Source: DTCV01 sp964641155 (GTDB lineage: Archaea > Thermoproteota > Thermoprotei_A > Sulfolobales > NBVN01). Taken from it: DNA of 64,000 bases. The position numbers were made by a program, and so were the translations under genes. Below, in pieces: positions 1-8,758 of the stretch. The notes beneath the pieces are model-generated. The model was not told where the DNA came from, searched no databases, and worked only from the letters and a program-made list of their open reading frames with translations. Each line of letters begins with the position of its first letter. Position 1 is the first letter of the stretch. The stretch lies in contig CAZXJO010000002.1 of the NCBI GenBank assembly GCA_964641155.1, forward strand, positions 62,001-126,000. The letters run 5' to 3'.

Positions 1-390
1 AGATACGTTGGAACCTCAGCCCCATCCATCGAGTCCAAGATGCATCTATACATATACAAAACGTACGAGTGGGTCAACGCTGTCGTACATGCACACAGCC
101 CTCTAACGACCTTAGTCTATGACCTGGATTTGGACGTCGACGTCGGCGAGTGCGTCGAGTCCATGGTTTCGATCCCATGCATTGAGGTTGTGGGGAGGTA
201 TCCCCCAGGTTCGGAAGATTTGGCGAGGTGCGTTAAGGATGCTGTAGGCAGATGTTCCGTCGTGGTTCTCAAGGGTCATGGAGTAGTGGCGGCAGGCCGT
301 GACATATATATCGCACTAAACGCTATTGAGGCGTTAGAAGATCTTAGTATGGCTGTGCTATTAAAGCACATCTATAGGAAAATCTCATAG
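1..390 (+). CDS. Class II aldolase/adducin-family protein (5' end outside window)
   Basis: The reading frame is open from base 1, so the N-terminal part lies outside the window and only about 130 residues are visible. The HAHSP segment supplies the paired histidines of the class II (zinc-dependent) aldolase site, and a later GHGVV segment supplies the third family-typical histidine. Members such as L-fuculose-1-phosphate aldolase or the MtnB dehydratase cleave or dehydrate phosphorylated sugars in the cytosol. The substrate cannot be told from this fragment. It ends convergently against the aromatic operon with a 36-nt spacer. Confidence 0.8.
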   Translation, partial: RYVGTSAPSIESKMHLYIYKTYEWVNAVVHAHSPLTTLVYDLDLDVDVGECVESMVSIPCIEVVGRYPPGSEDLARCVKDAVGRCSVVVLKGHGVVAAGRDIYIALNAIEALEDLSMAVLLKHIYRKIS

Positions 391-426
391 TCTGTAGAAC
401 CCCTCCCGGACCTACGGGGCTAGTCG

Positions 427-1302
427 TTACGGTAGCGACTTCTCATATAGTCCGTACATCTCTTCATAGGATTTCCTCACGTCAAGTCCTTTACTAACAA
501 TTTTACTGTAGGTGCTTAGTAGCTCATTTAAAACTTTGTCGGGGTCTCGCTCAACACCGTCGATGAAGTCGTTTATTATTTTTATTAGCTTCCTAAGTTC
601 TTCACCAACCCTCAAATGCTTCTGTATAGATAAGTAGAGGTCGAAATTCCCGGACAAAATAGCTGTAGAGTATTTCAACATGAAATTGTAGGTAGGGGTG
701 CTCAGTAATTTCATGGTGTTAAGGTCTAAGTCACTCAGATAAGTCGATAACACTAATCCAACAGCGTGTGACACACCCATAATTACGGACATCAACCTAT
801 CATGTTCTACCGGATCCATAACGATGCCCAATCCCTCCCTTTCCTCAAGCCATCGAGCTATTTCATATGAGATATTAATTTCATCACCGTTGATGGGGGT
901 CATGACAACTTTCTTCTTACTGATTGAGGAGCTTCCTGGACCGAATAAGGGGTGAGTTCCTAGTTTAATGCCTTTCTCTAGTAACTTATGCATGACCTCT
1001 ACAGGGTATCCTTTCACAGAACATATATCAATGATTAAGTGCTCACTTCTTACGTAGGGCTTTAATTCCTTAATTACCGACTCGAACGAATTTATAGGTA
1101 CTGATATTACGACCACGTCAGACGACGTCACGCATTTCTCTAGGGAACAGAGTTTGATTTTTGGGTTTGAGTCCCTCACTTCAGATAGCTTCTCAACGTT
1201 GATGTCATACGCGGACACGTTAAATCCTTCATTCGATAGGAACCTACACAACCATCTACCCATCCTACCTGCGGCCCCTAAGATCGCCACGTTTCTCCAC
1301 AT
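427..1302 (-). CDS. tyrA: Prephenate dehydrogenase TyrA
   Basis: This enzyme oxidises and decarboxylates prephenate to 4-hydroxyphenylpyruvate for tyrosine synthesis. The 291-residue protein opens with a Rossmann motif GAAGRMG (residues 9-15). An acidic residue (D33) ends strand 2, which favours NAD over NADP. The THPLFGPGS segment (around residues 116-124) contains the substrate-site histidine typical of TyrA. No ACT domain follows, so allosteric tyrosine feedback through such a domain is not evident. It is the last gene of the aromatic operon and overlaps the chorismate mutase gene by 38 nt. A separate chorismate mutase gene supplies its substrate, unlike the fused T-protein of enteric bacteria. 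Confidence 0.92.
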   Translation of the reverse strand: MWRNVAILGAAGRMGRWLCRFLSNEGFNVSAYDINVEKLSEVRDSNPKIKLCSLEKCVTSSDVVVISVPINSFESVIKELKPYVRSEHLIIDICSVKGYPVEVMHKLLEKGIKLGTHPLFGPGSSSISKKKVVMTPINGDEINISYEIARWLEEREGLGIVMDPVEHDRLMSVIMGVSHAVGLVLSTYLSDLDLNTMKLLSTPTYNFMLKYSTAILSGNFDLYLSIQKHLRVGEELRKLIKIINDFIDGVERDPDKVLNELLSTYSKIVSKGLDVRKSYEEMYGLYEKSLP

Positions 1303-1564
1303 GTATGACTTCCTCCTTCAAACATACCAACATTATGATCCTAAATAAGGCCTCTAAGTGGTCTGGATTTACGTTAAGTTCCGAAGCCAGCTTCCTCACC
1401 TTCTCAATGATTTCATCCTCCCTCATCAGGTCAACTAGGTTTGATGACTCACTTACCTTGATCTCCGCAACTTCCCTAGCCAGCTGTATACGCCTTGCTA
1501 AAAGGCGCACCAACTCTCCGTCAACCGCATCTATCTCTTTCCTTATTTCACTTATCGACCTCAT
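1265..1564 (-). CDS. aroQ: Chorismate mutase, AroQ type
   Basis: This 99-residue all-helical protein has the standalone AroQ-class length. The N-terminal pattern RKEIDAVDGELVRLLARR is the signature helix of the family, carrying the arginine that binds chorismate carboxylate. The enzyme rearranges chorismate to prephenate, which TyrA (the next gene) then uses. Its start overlaps the aroC stop by 4 nt, and its 3' end overlaps tyrA by 38 nt, so the three genes are probably translationally coupled. Confidence 0.9.
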   Translation of the reverse strand: MRSISEIRKEIDAVDGELVRLLARRIQLAREVAEIKVSESSNLVDLMREDEIIEKVRKLASELNVNPDHLEALFRIIMLVCLKEEVIHVEKRGDLRGRR

Positions 1565-2661
1565 TTCAAGACCCTCGGTATCTTCTGCGCCGCAATTAAA
1601 TGGTCTACCAGGACCGTTGCAGCAACTGATTTAAGTACCGGAAGTGCCCTTGGGAGTATGCACGCGTCATACCTGCCCTCCAACCTTAACTCAACTTCCT
1701 CATGAGTAATTAAGTCAACAGTTCTCTGCGGAACTTTAACAGATGAAGGCGGTCTGAAAACAACCCTACACACTATAGGCATGCCGTTGCTTAATCCACC
1801 CTGAATCCCGCCGGAGTTATTAGTTTTTGTTATAATCCTCCCCCCAACTATTGAGAACTCATCATTGTATTGTGAGCCCAGCATTAAGGCGGCCTTAAAC
1901 CCCACACCGAACTCAACCCCTTTAACGCCCGGTATCGCAAGGAACGCCTTGGCTAGGTCCCCGTCTAAGGTGTCGAATAATGGCTCACCTATTCCTGGGG
2001 GGACGTTTAGAATGACTACTTCCGCGATCCCTCCCACCGTATCCCCTCGCTCGCTAATTCTCTTAATTAACTCCGTCATTTCCTCCGAAGCTTTTAAGTC
2101 AGCACATCCTACCGGACTCTTCTCTATCAAACTCTCCACAGCGTCCGCATCGCTTAGGTCATAGTTAGTTGCCTCTATACCCCCGATGTTAACGGTATGG
2201 GCTAGGACTTTAATGCCTAAGTTACTCAGCAATTTAGTGGCCACCCCTCCTGCAGCAACCATAGCGACGGTGATCCTCCCTGAGAAGATCCCCCCACCTC
2301 TGTAATCGTTGAAGCCCCCGTACTTTAGATACGCTGTGTAGTCAGCATGTCCGGGCCTAGGCCTATGTTTAATTAGTTCGTAATAGTCAGATTTGACATC
2401 TTCGTTATATACCACCATACATATGGGGGCCCCAGTGGTGAAGCCGTTGAAGACCCCCGACAATATCCTCACTTTATCAGGTTCTTTCCTTGACGTAGTT
2501 ATTCCTGGGTACTTGGCCCTACGCCTATCCAGCTCTTTCTGAACGTCAGCTTCGGTCAGACTAAGCCCTGCAGGGCACCCGTCCACGACCACACCGATGC
2601 ATGTTCCATGACTTTCACCGAACACAGTGATTCTAAATAACTTACCCAAGCTGAAACTCAT
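1561..2661 (-). CDS. aroC: Chorismate synthase
   Basis: This enzyme makes chorismate from EPSP with reduced FMN, the last common step of the shikimate pathway. The 366 residues match the family length. The N-terminal FGESHG stretch, the RPGHADYT segment and the RGGG..SGR region are hallmark FMN/EPSP-binding motifs. The gene overlaps both neighbours by 4 nt. No flavin reductase domain is fused, so a separate reductant is needed (monofunctional type). Confidence 0.96.
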   Translation of the reverse strand: MSFSLGKLFRITVFGESHGTCIGVVVDGCPAGLSLTEADVQKELDRRRAKYPGITTSRKEPDKVRILSGVFNGFTTGAPICMVVYNEDVKSDYYELIKHRPRPGHADYTAYLKYGGFNDYRGGGIFSGRITVAMVAAGGVATKLLSNLGIKVLAHTVNIGGIEATNYDLSDADAVESLIEKSPVGCADLKASEEMTELIKRISERGDTVGGIAEVVILNVPPGIGEPLFDTLDGDLAKAFLAIPGVKGVEFGVGFKAALMLGSQYNDEFSIVGGRIITKTNNSGGIQGGLSNGMPIVCRVVFRPPSSVKVPQRTVDLITHEEVELRLEGRYDACILPRALPVLKSVAATVLVDHLIAAQKIPRVLK

Positions 2662-3935
2662 AACAACACCTCAACCTTAACGCCTAATGATGTGAGCTCA
2701 CCCCAGAAGTTAGGGAAGGACTTACTCACACACATCGGGTCATCTATAAGGAGGTCACCCTCGGACTTCAGGCTTAGTAAAGAGAATGCCATAGCTATCC
2801 TGTGGTCACCGTAACTTTTTATCGTTCCCGAACGGATCTTCTCACCGCCCTTAATAATTAGCTCGTCGTTACGTAAGTCAACCGCAACACCTAAACCCCT
2901 TAGATTAGCGTATACTGCCTCCACTCTATCGCTCTCCTTGAGCCTGCACCTCCCAATACCGCGAATAATGCTCTCGCCTTTAGCTGAGGCCGCAAGCACG
3001 GCCAGGGTTGGGAGCAGGTCGGGGGAGTCTGATACATCATGTTCGAAGCTTTCTAGAGGTCCTTCGGATACTTCGACCCAGTCATGCCCTGACCTCACCG
3101 ATGCACCCACATCTTTAAGCAGCTTTAGTATCTCCTTATCTGCTTGAAGGCTGTCCGGCCTCACGTTAAACACCCTCACGTAGCCGGATATGGCCGCTGC
3201 GGTCAGGAAGTAAGCTGTCGAAGACCAATCACCTTCAACTACGAAATCCGTAGACTTGTAGGGTGTGGTGGGAACGTTGAACGTTAGACCGTCACCTTCA
3301 TCCGTCACCTTAACTTTGACCCCGAATATTTCTTGAGTCTTCAAGGTCATCATTACGTACGGTTTTGACTCGACATGTGAAACAGATATCGTTGATTCCT
3401 CCTCAGCTACTGGTGAGATAAGTAGTAAGGAAGATATGAATTGTGAGCTCACATCGCCCCTCACCACAGCCCTCCCCCCTTTGAAGCCACCGTAGCTTAT
3501 TACTGGGGGGAAATCACCGTTGCACACGACATTAGCTCCCAGAGAGTTTAAGGCCCTCACCAACTCACCGACAGGCCTTCTAAGTAGGGATTTCTCACCA
3601 GTTACTATGAGACGTCGCCTGATTAACGACGCAACCCCCACTATGAACCTTAAAGTCGTTCCAGACTCGCCGCAGTTGATTAAGTCCGACCTAGGACTGA
3701 GCTCACCACCAGATACTGTGATACATGTATGGTTTAGTGAGGATTTAACTCCCAATGATGTTAGTGCTTTGAGTGTGGCGAAGGTGTCATCGCATAGGGA
3801 TGGATTTAATATGTTACTGTTGCCATCGGCTAATGAAGCACACACTAAGGCTCTATGGGTGTAGCTTTTTGATGGTGGAGCACTCACCGCACCCTCAACC
3901 CTCCTACCCCAAACACGTGCAAGCATCTTCATCAC
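2658..3935 (-). CDS. aroA: 3-phosphoshikimate 1-carboxyvinyltransferase (EPSP synthase)
   Basis: This enzyme joins phosphoenolpyruvate to shikimate-3-phosphate. The 425-residue protein has the typical KSYTHRAL shikimate-site motif near residue 23, the ESGTTLRF loop around residue 89, and YGDHRIAM near residue 380. Two ATG codons lie close together at the start. The first gives a 4-nt overlap with the aroK stop, and either is possible. The gene is co-transcribed with the other shikimate genes. Confidence 0.95.
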   Translation of the reverse strand: MMKMLARVWGRRVEGAVSAPPSKSYTHRALVCASLADGNSNILNPSLCDDTFATLKALTSLGVKSSLNHTCITVSGGELSPRSDLINCGESGTTLRFIVGVASLIRRRLIVTGEKSLLRRPVGELVRALNSLGANVVCNGDFPPVISYGGFKGGRAVVRGDVSSQFISSLLLISPVAEEESTISVSHVESKPYVMMTLKTQEIFGVKVKVTDEGDGLTFNVPTTPYKSTDFVVEGDWSSTAYFLTAAAISGYVRVFNVRPDSLQADKEILKLLKDVGASVRSGHDWVEVSEGPLESFEHDVSDSPDLLPTLAVLAASAKGESIIRGIGRCRLKESDRVEAVYANLRGLGVAVDLRNDELIIKGGEKIRSGTIKSYGDHRIAMAFSLLSLKSEGDLLIDDPMCVSKSFPNFWGELTSLGVKVEVLL

Positions 3936-4444
3936 CTCCTAAAAAGAGATTCGATGATAGAGCCCACTACCTCGTACGGTGTCTTCCCATCAACATCAAC
4001 GACTATGTGGGCTGCCTTAAGATATAAAGGCTCCCTTATTTTCAACAGGTTAGCAATGATTTCCCTCTTATTGCCGCCCTTAAGTAATGGTCTATCCTCA
4101 CAACGTGCTAACCTTCTACAGGCTTCGTCCACGCTAATACGTAAGTACACCACTGTCGTATATCTCCTGAGTAGTTCAATGTTCTCCTCTCTGAGGACAA
4201 CACCACCTCCACACGCTATGACGGAGTTACTCACCCTGCTTAAGACGTCTTTGATAGCTTCTGTTTCTACAGACCTGAAGAATTCCTCGCCGTACTTTTG
4301 GAATATCTCTTCAATCCTCATACGAAGTCGGTTTTCAATCTCGTAGTCTAGGTCAATGAAATCTAAACTCAGGCTCTTAGCTAACAACCTCCCCGCGGTG
4401 GTCTTGCCTGAGCCCATGAAACCAATCAGCGATATGGTGGTCAC
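3932..4444 (-). CDS. aroK: Shikimate kinase, P-loop (AroK/AroL) type
   Basis: This enzyme phosphorylates shikimate at the 3-hydroxyl. The 170-residue protein has the bacterial AroK architecture: a GFMGSGKTT P-loop (residues 8-16), DLDYEIE after strand 2 (the shikimate-binding DxD region), the CGGG turn near residue 79, and an RPLL lid segment near residue 118. Most characterised archaeal shikimate kinases belong instead to the unrelated GHMP-kinase family, so a P-loop enzyme here is unusual. It sits in its expected pathway slot between aroE and aroA with 4-nt spacing and overlap. Confidence 0.93.
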   Translation of the reverse strand: MTTISLIGFMGSGKTTAGRLLAKSLSLDFIDLDYEIENRLRMRIEEIFQKYGEEFFRSVETEAIKDVLSRVSNSVIACGGGVVLREENIELLRRYTTVVYLRISVDEACRRLARCEDRPLLKGGNKREIIANLLKIREPLYLKAAHIVVDVDGKTPYEVVGSIIESLFRR

Positions 4445-4448
4445 TTCA

Positions 4449-5297
4449 TCACCTTAGTAACGAGTAGGCCGTGTCGAACATTAAGTTGAGGGGAGCATCC
4501 ACACCGGTCCATAATTTAAATGACGCCGCTGCTTGATGAACCAACATATGGACGCCGTCAATTGTGGGAGCACTCCTCGACTTAGCATCCCTAAGTAACT
4601 TGGTCTCCACGGGATTGTAAACTATGTCGAAGACTATGATGTCACTTCTAATTAATTCAGGGGGAACTAAGGATTCATTAATGTTGGGGAACATACCCAC
4701 TGAGGTCGTATTGATTAGTATTTGGGCTTGATCTAGTGCGCTCCTCAGGTCATTCATCGTCAGATACATAGGTTTAAACTCAACGTCGGGGAACTTACTC
4801 GCATATTCTTTAACTAACTCCACAGCCTTCTCATACGTCCTGTTAATCACGTAAATCCTTCCGCTGCCACAGCTTACTAATGCGTGAATGACTGCCCTAC
4901 TCGCCCCCCCAGCACCTAATACGACAGCTGTAGTACCGAGTAGGCTGATGCCAGCGGACTTAAACGTGTTAATGACACCTACTACGTCTGTGTTGTGCCC
5001 CACAAGTTTACCCCTTTCGTTGACGACGGTGTTGACGGACCCTATGGCCCTGGCTTCCGGGGTCACCTCATCGAGGTATTTAATCACCGTAACTTTATGG
5101 GGTAATGTCACGTTAAAACCTGCAGCTCCCAACGCCTTCAGACCCTTGACCGCGTTTTCTAGATCGTGGCTTGACACTTTGAAGGCTAGGTAGATGTAAT
5201 TCAGGTTCAACCTCTTGAACGCTTCATTATGTATTGTAGGGGATATGGAGTGTTCTACGGGGTCCCCTATCAAGCAGATCAGTTTTGGATGTCTCAA
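4449..5297 (-). CDS. aroE: Shikimate dehydrogenase
   Basis: This NADP-linked enzyme reduces 3-dehydroshikimate to shikimate. The 282 residues include the N-terminal substrate motif HSISPTIHN, the catalytic lysine in NVTLPHK, the partner aspartate in GHNTD, and a Rossmann glycine motif GAGGAS near residue 127. The gene overlaps aroD by 4 nt and is followed 4 nt later by aroK. Confidence 0.95.
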   Translation of the reverse strand: MRHPKLICLIGDPVEHSISPTIHNEAFKRLNLNYIYLAFKVSSHDLENAVKGLKALGAAGFNVTLPHKVTVIKYLDEVTPEARAIGSVNTVVNERGKLVGHNTDVVGVINTFKSAGISLLGTTAVVLGAGGASRAVIHALVSCGSGRIYVINRTYEKAVELVKEYASKFPDVEFKPMYLTMNDLRSALDQAQILINTTSVGMFPNINESLVPPELIRSDIIVFDIVYNPVETKLLRDAKSRSAPTIDGVHMLVHQAAASFKLWTGVDAPLNLMFDTAYSLLR

Positions 5298-5947
5298 TTG
5301 AGTACACCTAGGACGGTGTACGTTTCCCTAATCTCATCTATTGTCAGTTGTCCAGGGGCTGACTCCGCTCCCTTACTAACTGAAGCGTATGTTAGGAAAC
5401 CGCCCACGAGGGGTGAGAGTATCCTGCTGATAATTCCTAAATCACCCATTGCTAACGCAATGCCTGGGACGTCGAACCTCCTAAGCAGTTTAAGTAGTGT
5501 TAAATTATCTGATATGCTGCATGCCCTGGTAGCTATTTTCCAGATGTCAGCGCCTATGCCTATTATCTCGGTAACTAAGACCTCTAATGAGTGGATATCC
5601 GGTGTGTGGGTGTATATGTGTTTGGAGATAATGGTTTTCACTCCGCGGTCTTTGAAGTATTTAACGACGTTCCCAACATCATCTGTTGAGAGCTCGACAT
5701 CAACGAAAGTGGCCCCCAAATCTACAGCCTTGACTAACTCCTCTATTCTGCTTGCCTCATCACCCTTCCAGTAGCCGCCCTCATCCGCCCTCCTATTACA
5801 CGCTATCCACGGACGGCGTAGGTCGTTGACGACCTCAGTCCACCTACTACCTAATATGTCGATTCTCACTTCTACTAAGTCAGCTGTACAAGCTTTTGCA
5901 ACGTCTTCAAATCTTGTTAGAGATGCGCAGATTAAGGGTTTTACCAA
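5294..5947 (-). CDS. aroD: 3-dehydroquinate dehydratase, type I
   Basis: This class I Schiff-base enzyme converts 3-dehydroquinate to 3-dehydroshikimate. The 217 residues are normal for archaeal AroD. The visible active site comprises EVRID near the N terminus, the catalytic histidine in SKHIY, and the Schiff-base lysine in WKIAT. The C-terminal GQLTIDEI segment is also conserved. It overlaps aroB by 7 nt and aroE by 4 nt. Confidence 0.94.
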   Translation of the reverse strand: MVKPLICASLTRFEDVAKACTADLVEVRIDILGSRWTEVVNDLRRPWIACNRRADEGGYWKGDEASRIEELVKAVDLGATFVDVELSTDDVGNVVKYFKDRGVKTIISKHIYTHTPDIHSLEVLVTEIIGIGADIWKIATRACSISDNLTLLKLLRRFDVPGIALAMGDLGIISRILSPLVGGFLTYASVSKGAESAPGQLTIDEIRETYTVLGVLN

Positions 5948-7032
5948 TTTTTGATGACCTCGGCAATGACCTCTTCAGGGACGTTGCCCACCAATTCACT
6001 ACTACCTATGTCTCTGATGAGTACCATCGCGATCTTACCACCTACGGCTTTCTTATCACGTCTCATTAAATCTAATAGCCTGGGTAAATCGACGTCTTCC
6101 CCAATCCGTGTAGGGAGCTTTAAATCACTTAACGTTCTGCAGACCTCATCAACAACTGATTCCTTGGCGAGTCCTAAGGCCACCGATATCTTAGCCTCGT
6201 AGCACATGCCTATGGATACTGCTTCCCCATGCCTTAATTCAAAGTTGGAGTATGCTTCGAGTGCGTGGCCAATAGTGTGGCCGAAGTTGAGTATTGCCCT
6301 AACACCCTCCCTATCGTACTCGTCCTTGCTAACCACCATTGCCTTGAGTTGGCAGCACCTAACAACCGCACGGAGTAGTTCATCGCTTTCGATGTCAAGT
6401 AGTCTGTCTTTGTTCTTAACTATGTAGTTGAAGAATTCAGCGTCCATTATCACACCGTACTTAACTACCTCAGCGAGACCTGACCTGAAGTCTCTCTCAT
6501 CATGCGTTTTGAGGAAGTTAACATCGGTTAACACGAATTGTGGATGGTAAAACACGCCCACTAAGTTCTTACCCTTGGGGAGATTGATGGCTGCTTTACC
6601 CCCAATTGAGGCATCTACCTGAGCCAGTAGGGTGGTTGGGACTTGAACGAAGTTAACCCCCCTCATGTAGGTAGCGGCTACGAAGCCTGACAGATCGCCT
6701 ACGGAGCCCCCACCTAAAGCTATGACGGTGGAGTACCTGTCGAAACGTAAGCTTATTAAGAAATCGTACAACTCCTCAACAACTTTCAAATCTTTACAAT
6801 CCTCACCGTTTGGAACCTCAAACAAGTGGGCCTCATAACCCTCGCTATTTAACATTTTTGTGATGAATTCCCCGTATAGTGAGTTGACGACCTTGTTCGT
6901 GATTATTACGCATTTCCTGCTGTTTTTGAAACCGTTCATGAGAGATGGCAGTCGGTTAACTATCCCTCTACCGACGAAGATCGGGTACTCCTTCGTCCTA
7001 GTTTTTAACAGGATTTCATGAAACTCACTCAT
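5941..7032 (-). CDS. aroB: 3-dehydroquinate synthase
   Basis: This enzyme cyclises DAHP to 3-dehydroquinate with NAD and a divalent metal. The 363-residue protein has the GGGSVGDLSGFVA nucleotide loop around residues 95-107, the RGV.F.QVPTTLLAQVDAS block, and the metal ligands in NFGHTIGHALE. Its presence means that the operon uses the erythrose-4-phosphate route to aromatics, not the ADTH route of methanogens. It overlaps both neighbours. Confidence 0.95.
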   Translation of the reverse strand: MSEFHEILLKTRTKEYPIFVGRGIVNRLPSLMNGFKNSRKCVIITNKVVNSLYGEFITKMLNSEGYEAHLFEVPNGEDCKDLKVVEELYDFLISLRFDRYSTVIALGGGSVGDLSGFVAATYMRGVNFVQVPTTLLAQVDASIGGKAAINLPKGKNLVGVFYHPQFVLTDVNFLKTHDERDFRSGLAEVVKYGVIMDAEFFNYIVKNKDRLLDIESDELLRAVVRCCQLKAMVVSKDEYDREGVRAILNFGHTIGHALEAYSNFELRHGEAVSIGMCYEAKISVALGLAKESVVDEVCRTLSDLKLPTRIGEDVDLPRLLDLMRRDKKAVGGKIAMVLIRDIGSSELVGNVPEEVIAEVIKNW

Positions 7033-7844
7033 AAATACCTACCCATCGCTCTAGCTATCTTACGTACCTCGCTCACCAGCTCCCCGAATTCGTTGATGGT
7101 TAATGATTGAGGCCCGTCACTTAATGCTTGCTCGGGGACTGGGTGGACCTCGACCAACAACCCGTCGGCACCGGCAGCTATTGAAGCCCTTGAGGCAGGT
7201 ATCACTAAATCTCTCCTCCCTGTTGCGTGGCTCGGGTCGGCTATTACTGGCAAATAACTTAACTTCTTAACGTAGGATATTGAAACTACGCTTAACGTGA
7301 ACCTTGTGTGGGTTTCGAACGTTCTAATACCCCTCTCACACAATATTATCTTCTTATTACCCCCTGCCGCGATGTACTCAGCAGCCCCCAGCCACTCATC
7401 AATGCTTGCCGAGAAACCCCTCTTAAGGAGTATCGGCTTGTCAACCTTACCTAATTCCTTAAGTAATGCGAAGTTCTGCATGTTCCTGGCCCCGACTTGA
7501 ATTACATCAGCGTACTTACTGACTAGCGGTATATCACGCGTATCCATGACCTCAGTAACTATGGGTAATCCCGTCTCCTCGCGAGCTAACGCTAAGATCT
7601 TTAATCCCTCCTCACCCAATCCTTGGAAACTGTACGGCGATGTCCTGGGTTTGAATGCCCCGCCCCTCAACATATGTGCCCCTAATCTCTTAACCTCCCT
7701 AGCGACTTGCAAGGTCTGCTCAACGCTTTCCACAGAGCAAGGACCCGCTATGATCACGACCTTGTTACCGCCTATTTCAACACCGTCAACGTCGATGACT
7801 AGGTCATCTGTTTGGGGAGTCCTCGCAACTAACTTGTACGTCAT
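7029..7844 (-). CDS. aroF: DAHP synthase, type I-beta, without regulatory domain
   Basis: This enzyme condenses erythrose 4-phosphate with phosphoenolpyruvate, the first committed step of the pathway. The 271 residues contain the GPCSVES, GGAFKPRTSPYSFQG, LLKRGFSA and DPSHATGRRD motifs of the type I-beta/KDO8P-synthase group. The protein begins about 30 residues before GPCSVES. It therefore lacks both the N-terminal ferredoxin-like domain and the C-terminal chorismate mutase or ACT domain that provide feedback control in longer relatives. It overlaps tktC and aroB by 4 nt each. Confidence 0.93.
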   Translation of the reverse strand: MTYKLVARTPQTDDLVIDVDGVEIGGNKVVIIAGPCSVESVEQTLQVAREVKRLGAHMLRGGAFKPRTSPYSFQGLGEEGLKILALAREETGLPIVTEVMDTRDIPLVSKYADVIQVGARNMQNFALLKELGKVDKPILLKRGFSASIDEWLGAAEYIAAGGNKKIILCERGIRTFETHTRFTLSVVSISYVKKLSYLPVIADPSHATGRRDLVIPASRASIAAGADGLLVEVHPVPEQALSDGPQSLTINEFGELVSEVRKIARAMGRYL

Positions 7845-8758
7845 CTTCCCCTAACCACCTTAGCGGCAGCCTTAACTATTTCGGAGGAGGTGAGCCCTAG
7901 GAATTTTCTAAGGTCTTCTAAAGACCTAGCTGAGTGTCCGAAGGAGTCTTTAACTCCTACGAACTCCATAGGCACTGGGTAATCCTTAACCACTACTTCA
8001 GCTACTGCACTGCCTAAACCACCAAATATGTTGTGTTCTTCAGCAACCACTACCCCCCCAGTCTCCCTGGCGTATTTGAGTATGGTGTCCCTATCCAAAG
8101 GCTTGATGGTGTGTGAGTCTAAGACCGCAGCACTGATACCTGAGTTCTTTAGCTCCTTAGACGCTTTAACAGCTTCTGAAACCATGGTGCCTACAGCTAC
8201 TATCGTCACATCATGTCCGTCCCTAACTACGTTGGCGACTCCAAGTCTGCATTGGCATTCCTCATAGACCCTCCAGTCTTCATCTCTGCCAATCCTCAAG
8301 TACGCCGGACCTTCATCCTTAAGCAACTCGATTAGGCACTCCCTTAATTCCACTGAGTCCGCGGGCACCACCACTTTAAAATTCGGGATTACACGCATCA
8401 GTGCTATGTCCTCGAAGCATTGGTGTGATGGTCCGTCGCCGAAGTTCGAAATACCGCCATGTGTTCCCACAAACTTCACATTTAGCCTGGCCCTCGCGAC
8501 GGTGTTCCTCATCTGTTCCCACGCCCTCATGAGGAATGGTGCGTAGGTGCATGCGATAACCTTCTTCCCGCATGAAGCTAGGCCTGAGGCTACGCCGACG
8601 AGGTCTTGCTCACTAATGCCCACGTTAACGAATCTCTCGGGAAAGTTCTCAGCGAACAGTGAGGTCATGGTGTGGCTCGCTGAGTCAGCATCAACTACGT
8701 ACAGGTCTCTATGGATGAGTCCTAATTCAACCAGTGTCTTACCGAACGCCAGCCTCAT
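7841..8758 (-). CDS. Transketolase, C-terminal subunit
   Basis: This is the Pyr plus C-terminal half of a split transketolase (305 residues). The NVGISEQDLVGVASGLA segment carries the glutamate that activates thiamine diphosphate. The C-terminal domain begins near residue 185. It pairs with the N-terminal subunit encoded immediately upstream (adjacent, sharing one base). In this operon its probable job is to form erythrose 4-phosphate from fructose 6-phosphate and glyceraldehyde 3-phosphate for DAHP synthase. Confidence 0.93.
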   Translation of the reverse strand: MRLAFGKTLVELGLIHRDLYVVDADSASHTMTSLFAENFPERFVNVGISEQDLVGVASGLASCGKKVIACTYAPFLMRAWEQMRNTVARARLNVKFVGTHGGISNFGDGPSHQCFEDIALMRVIPNFKVVVPADSVELRECLIELLKDEGPAYLRIGRDEDWRVYEECQCRLGVANVVRDGHDVTIVAVGTMVSEAVKASKELKNSGISAAVLDSHTIKPLDRDTILKYARETGGVVVAEEHNIFGGLGSAVAEVVVKDYPVPMEFVGVKDSFGHSARSLEDLRKFLGLTSSEIVKAAAKVVRGR

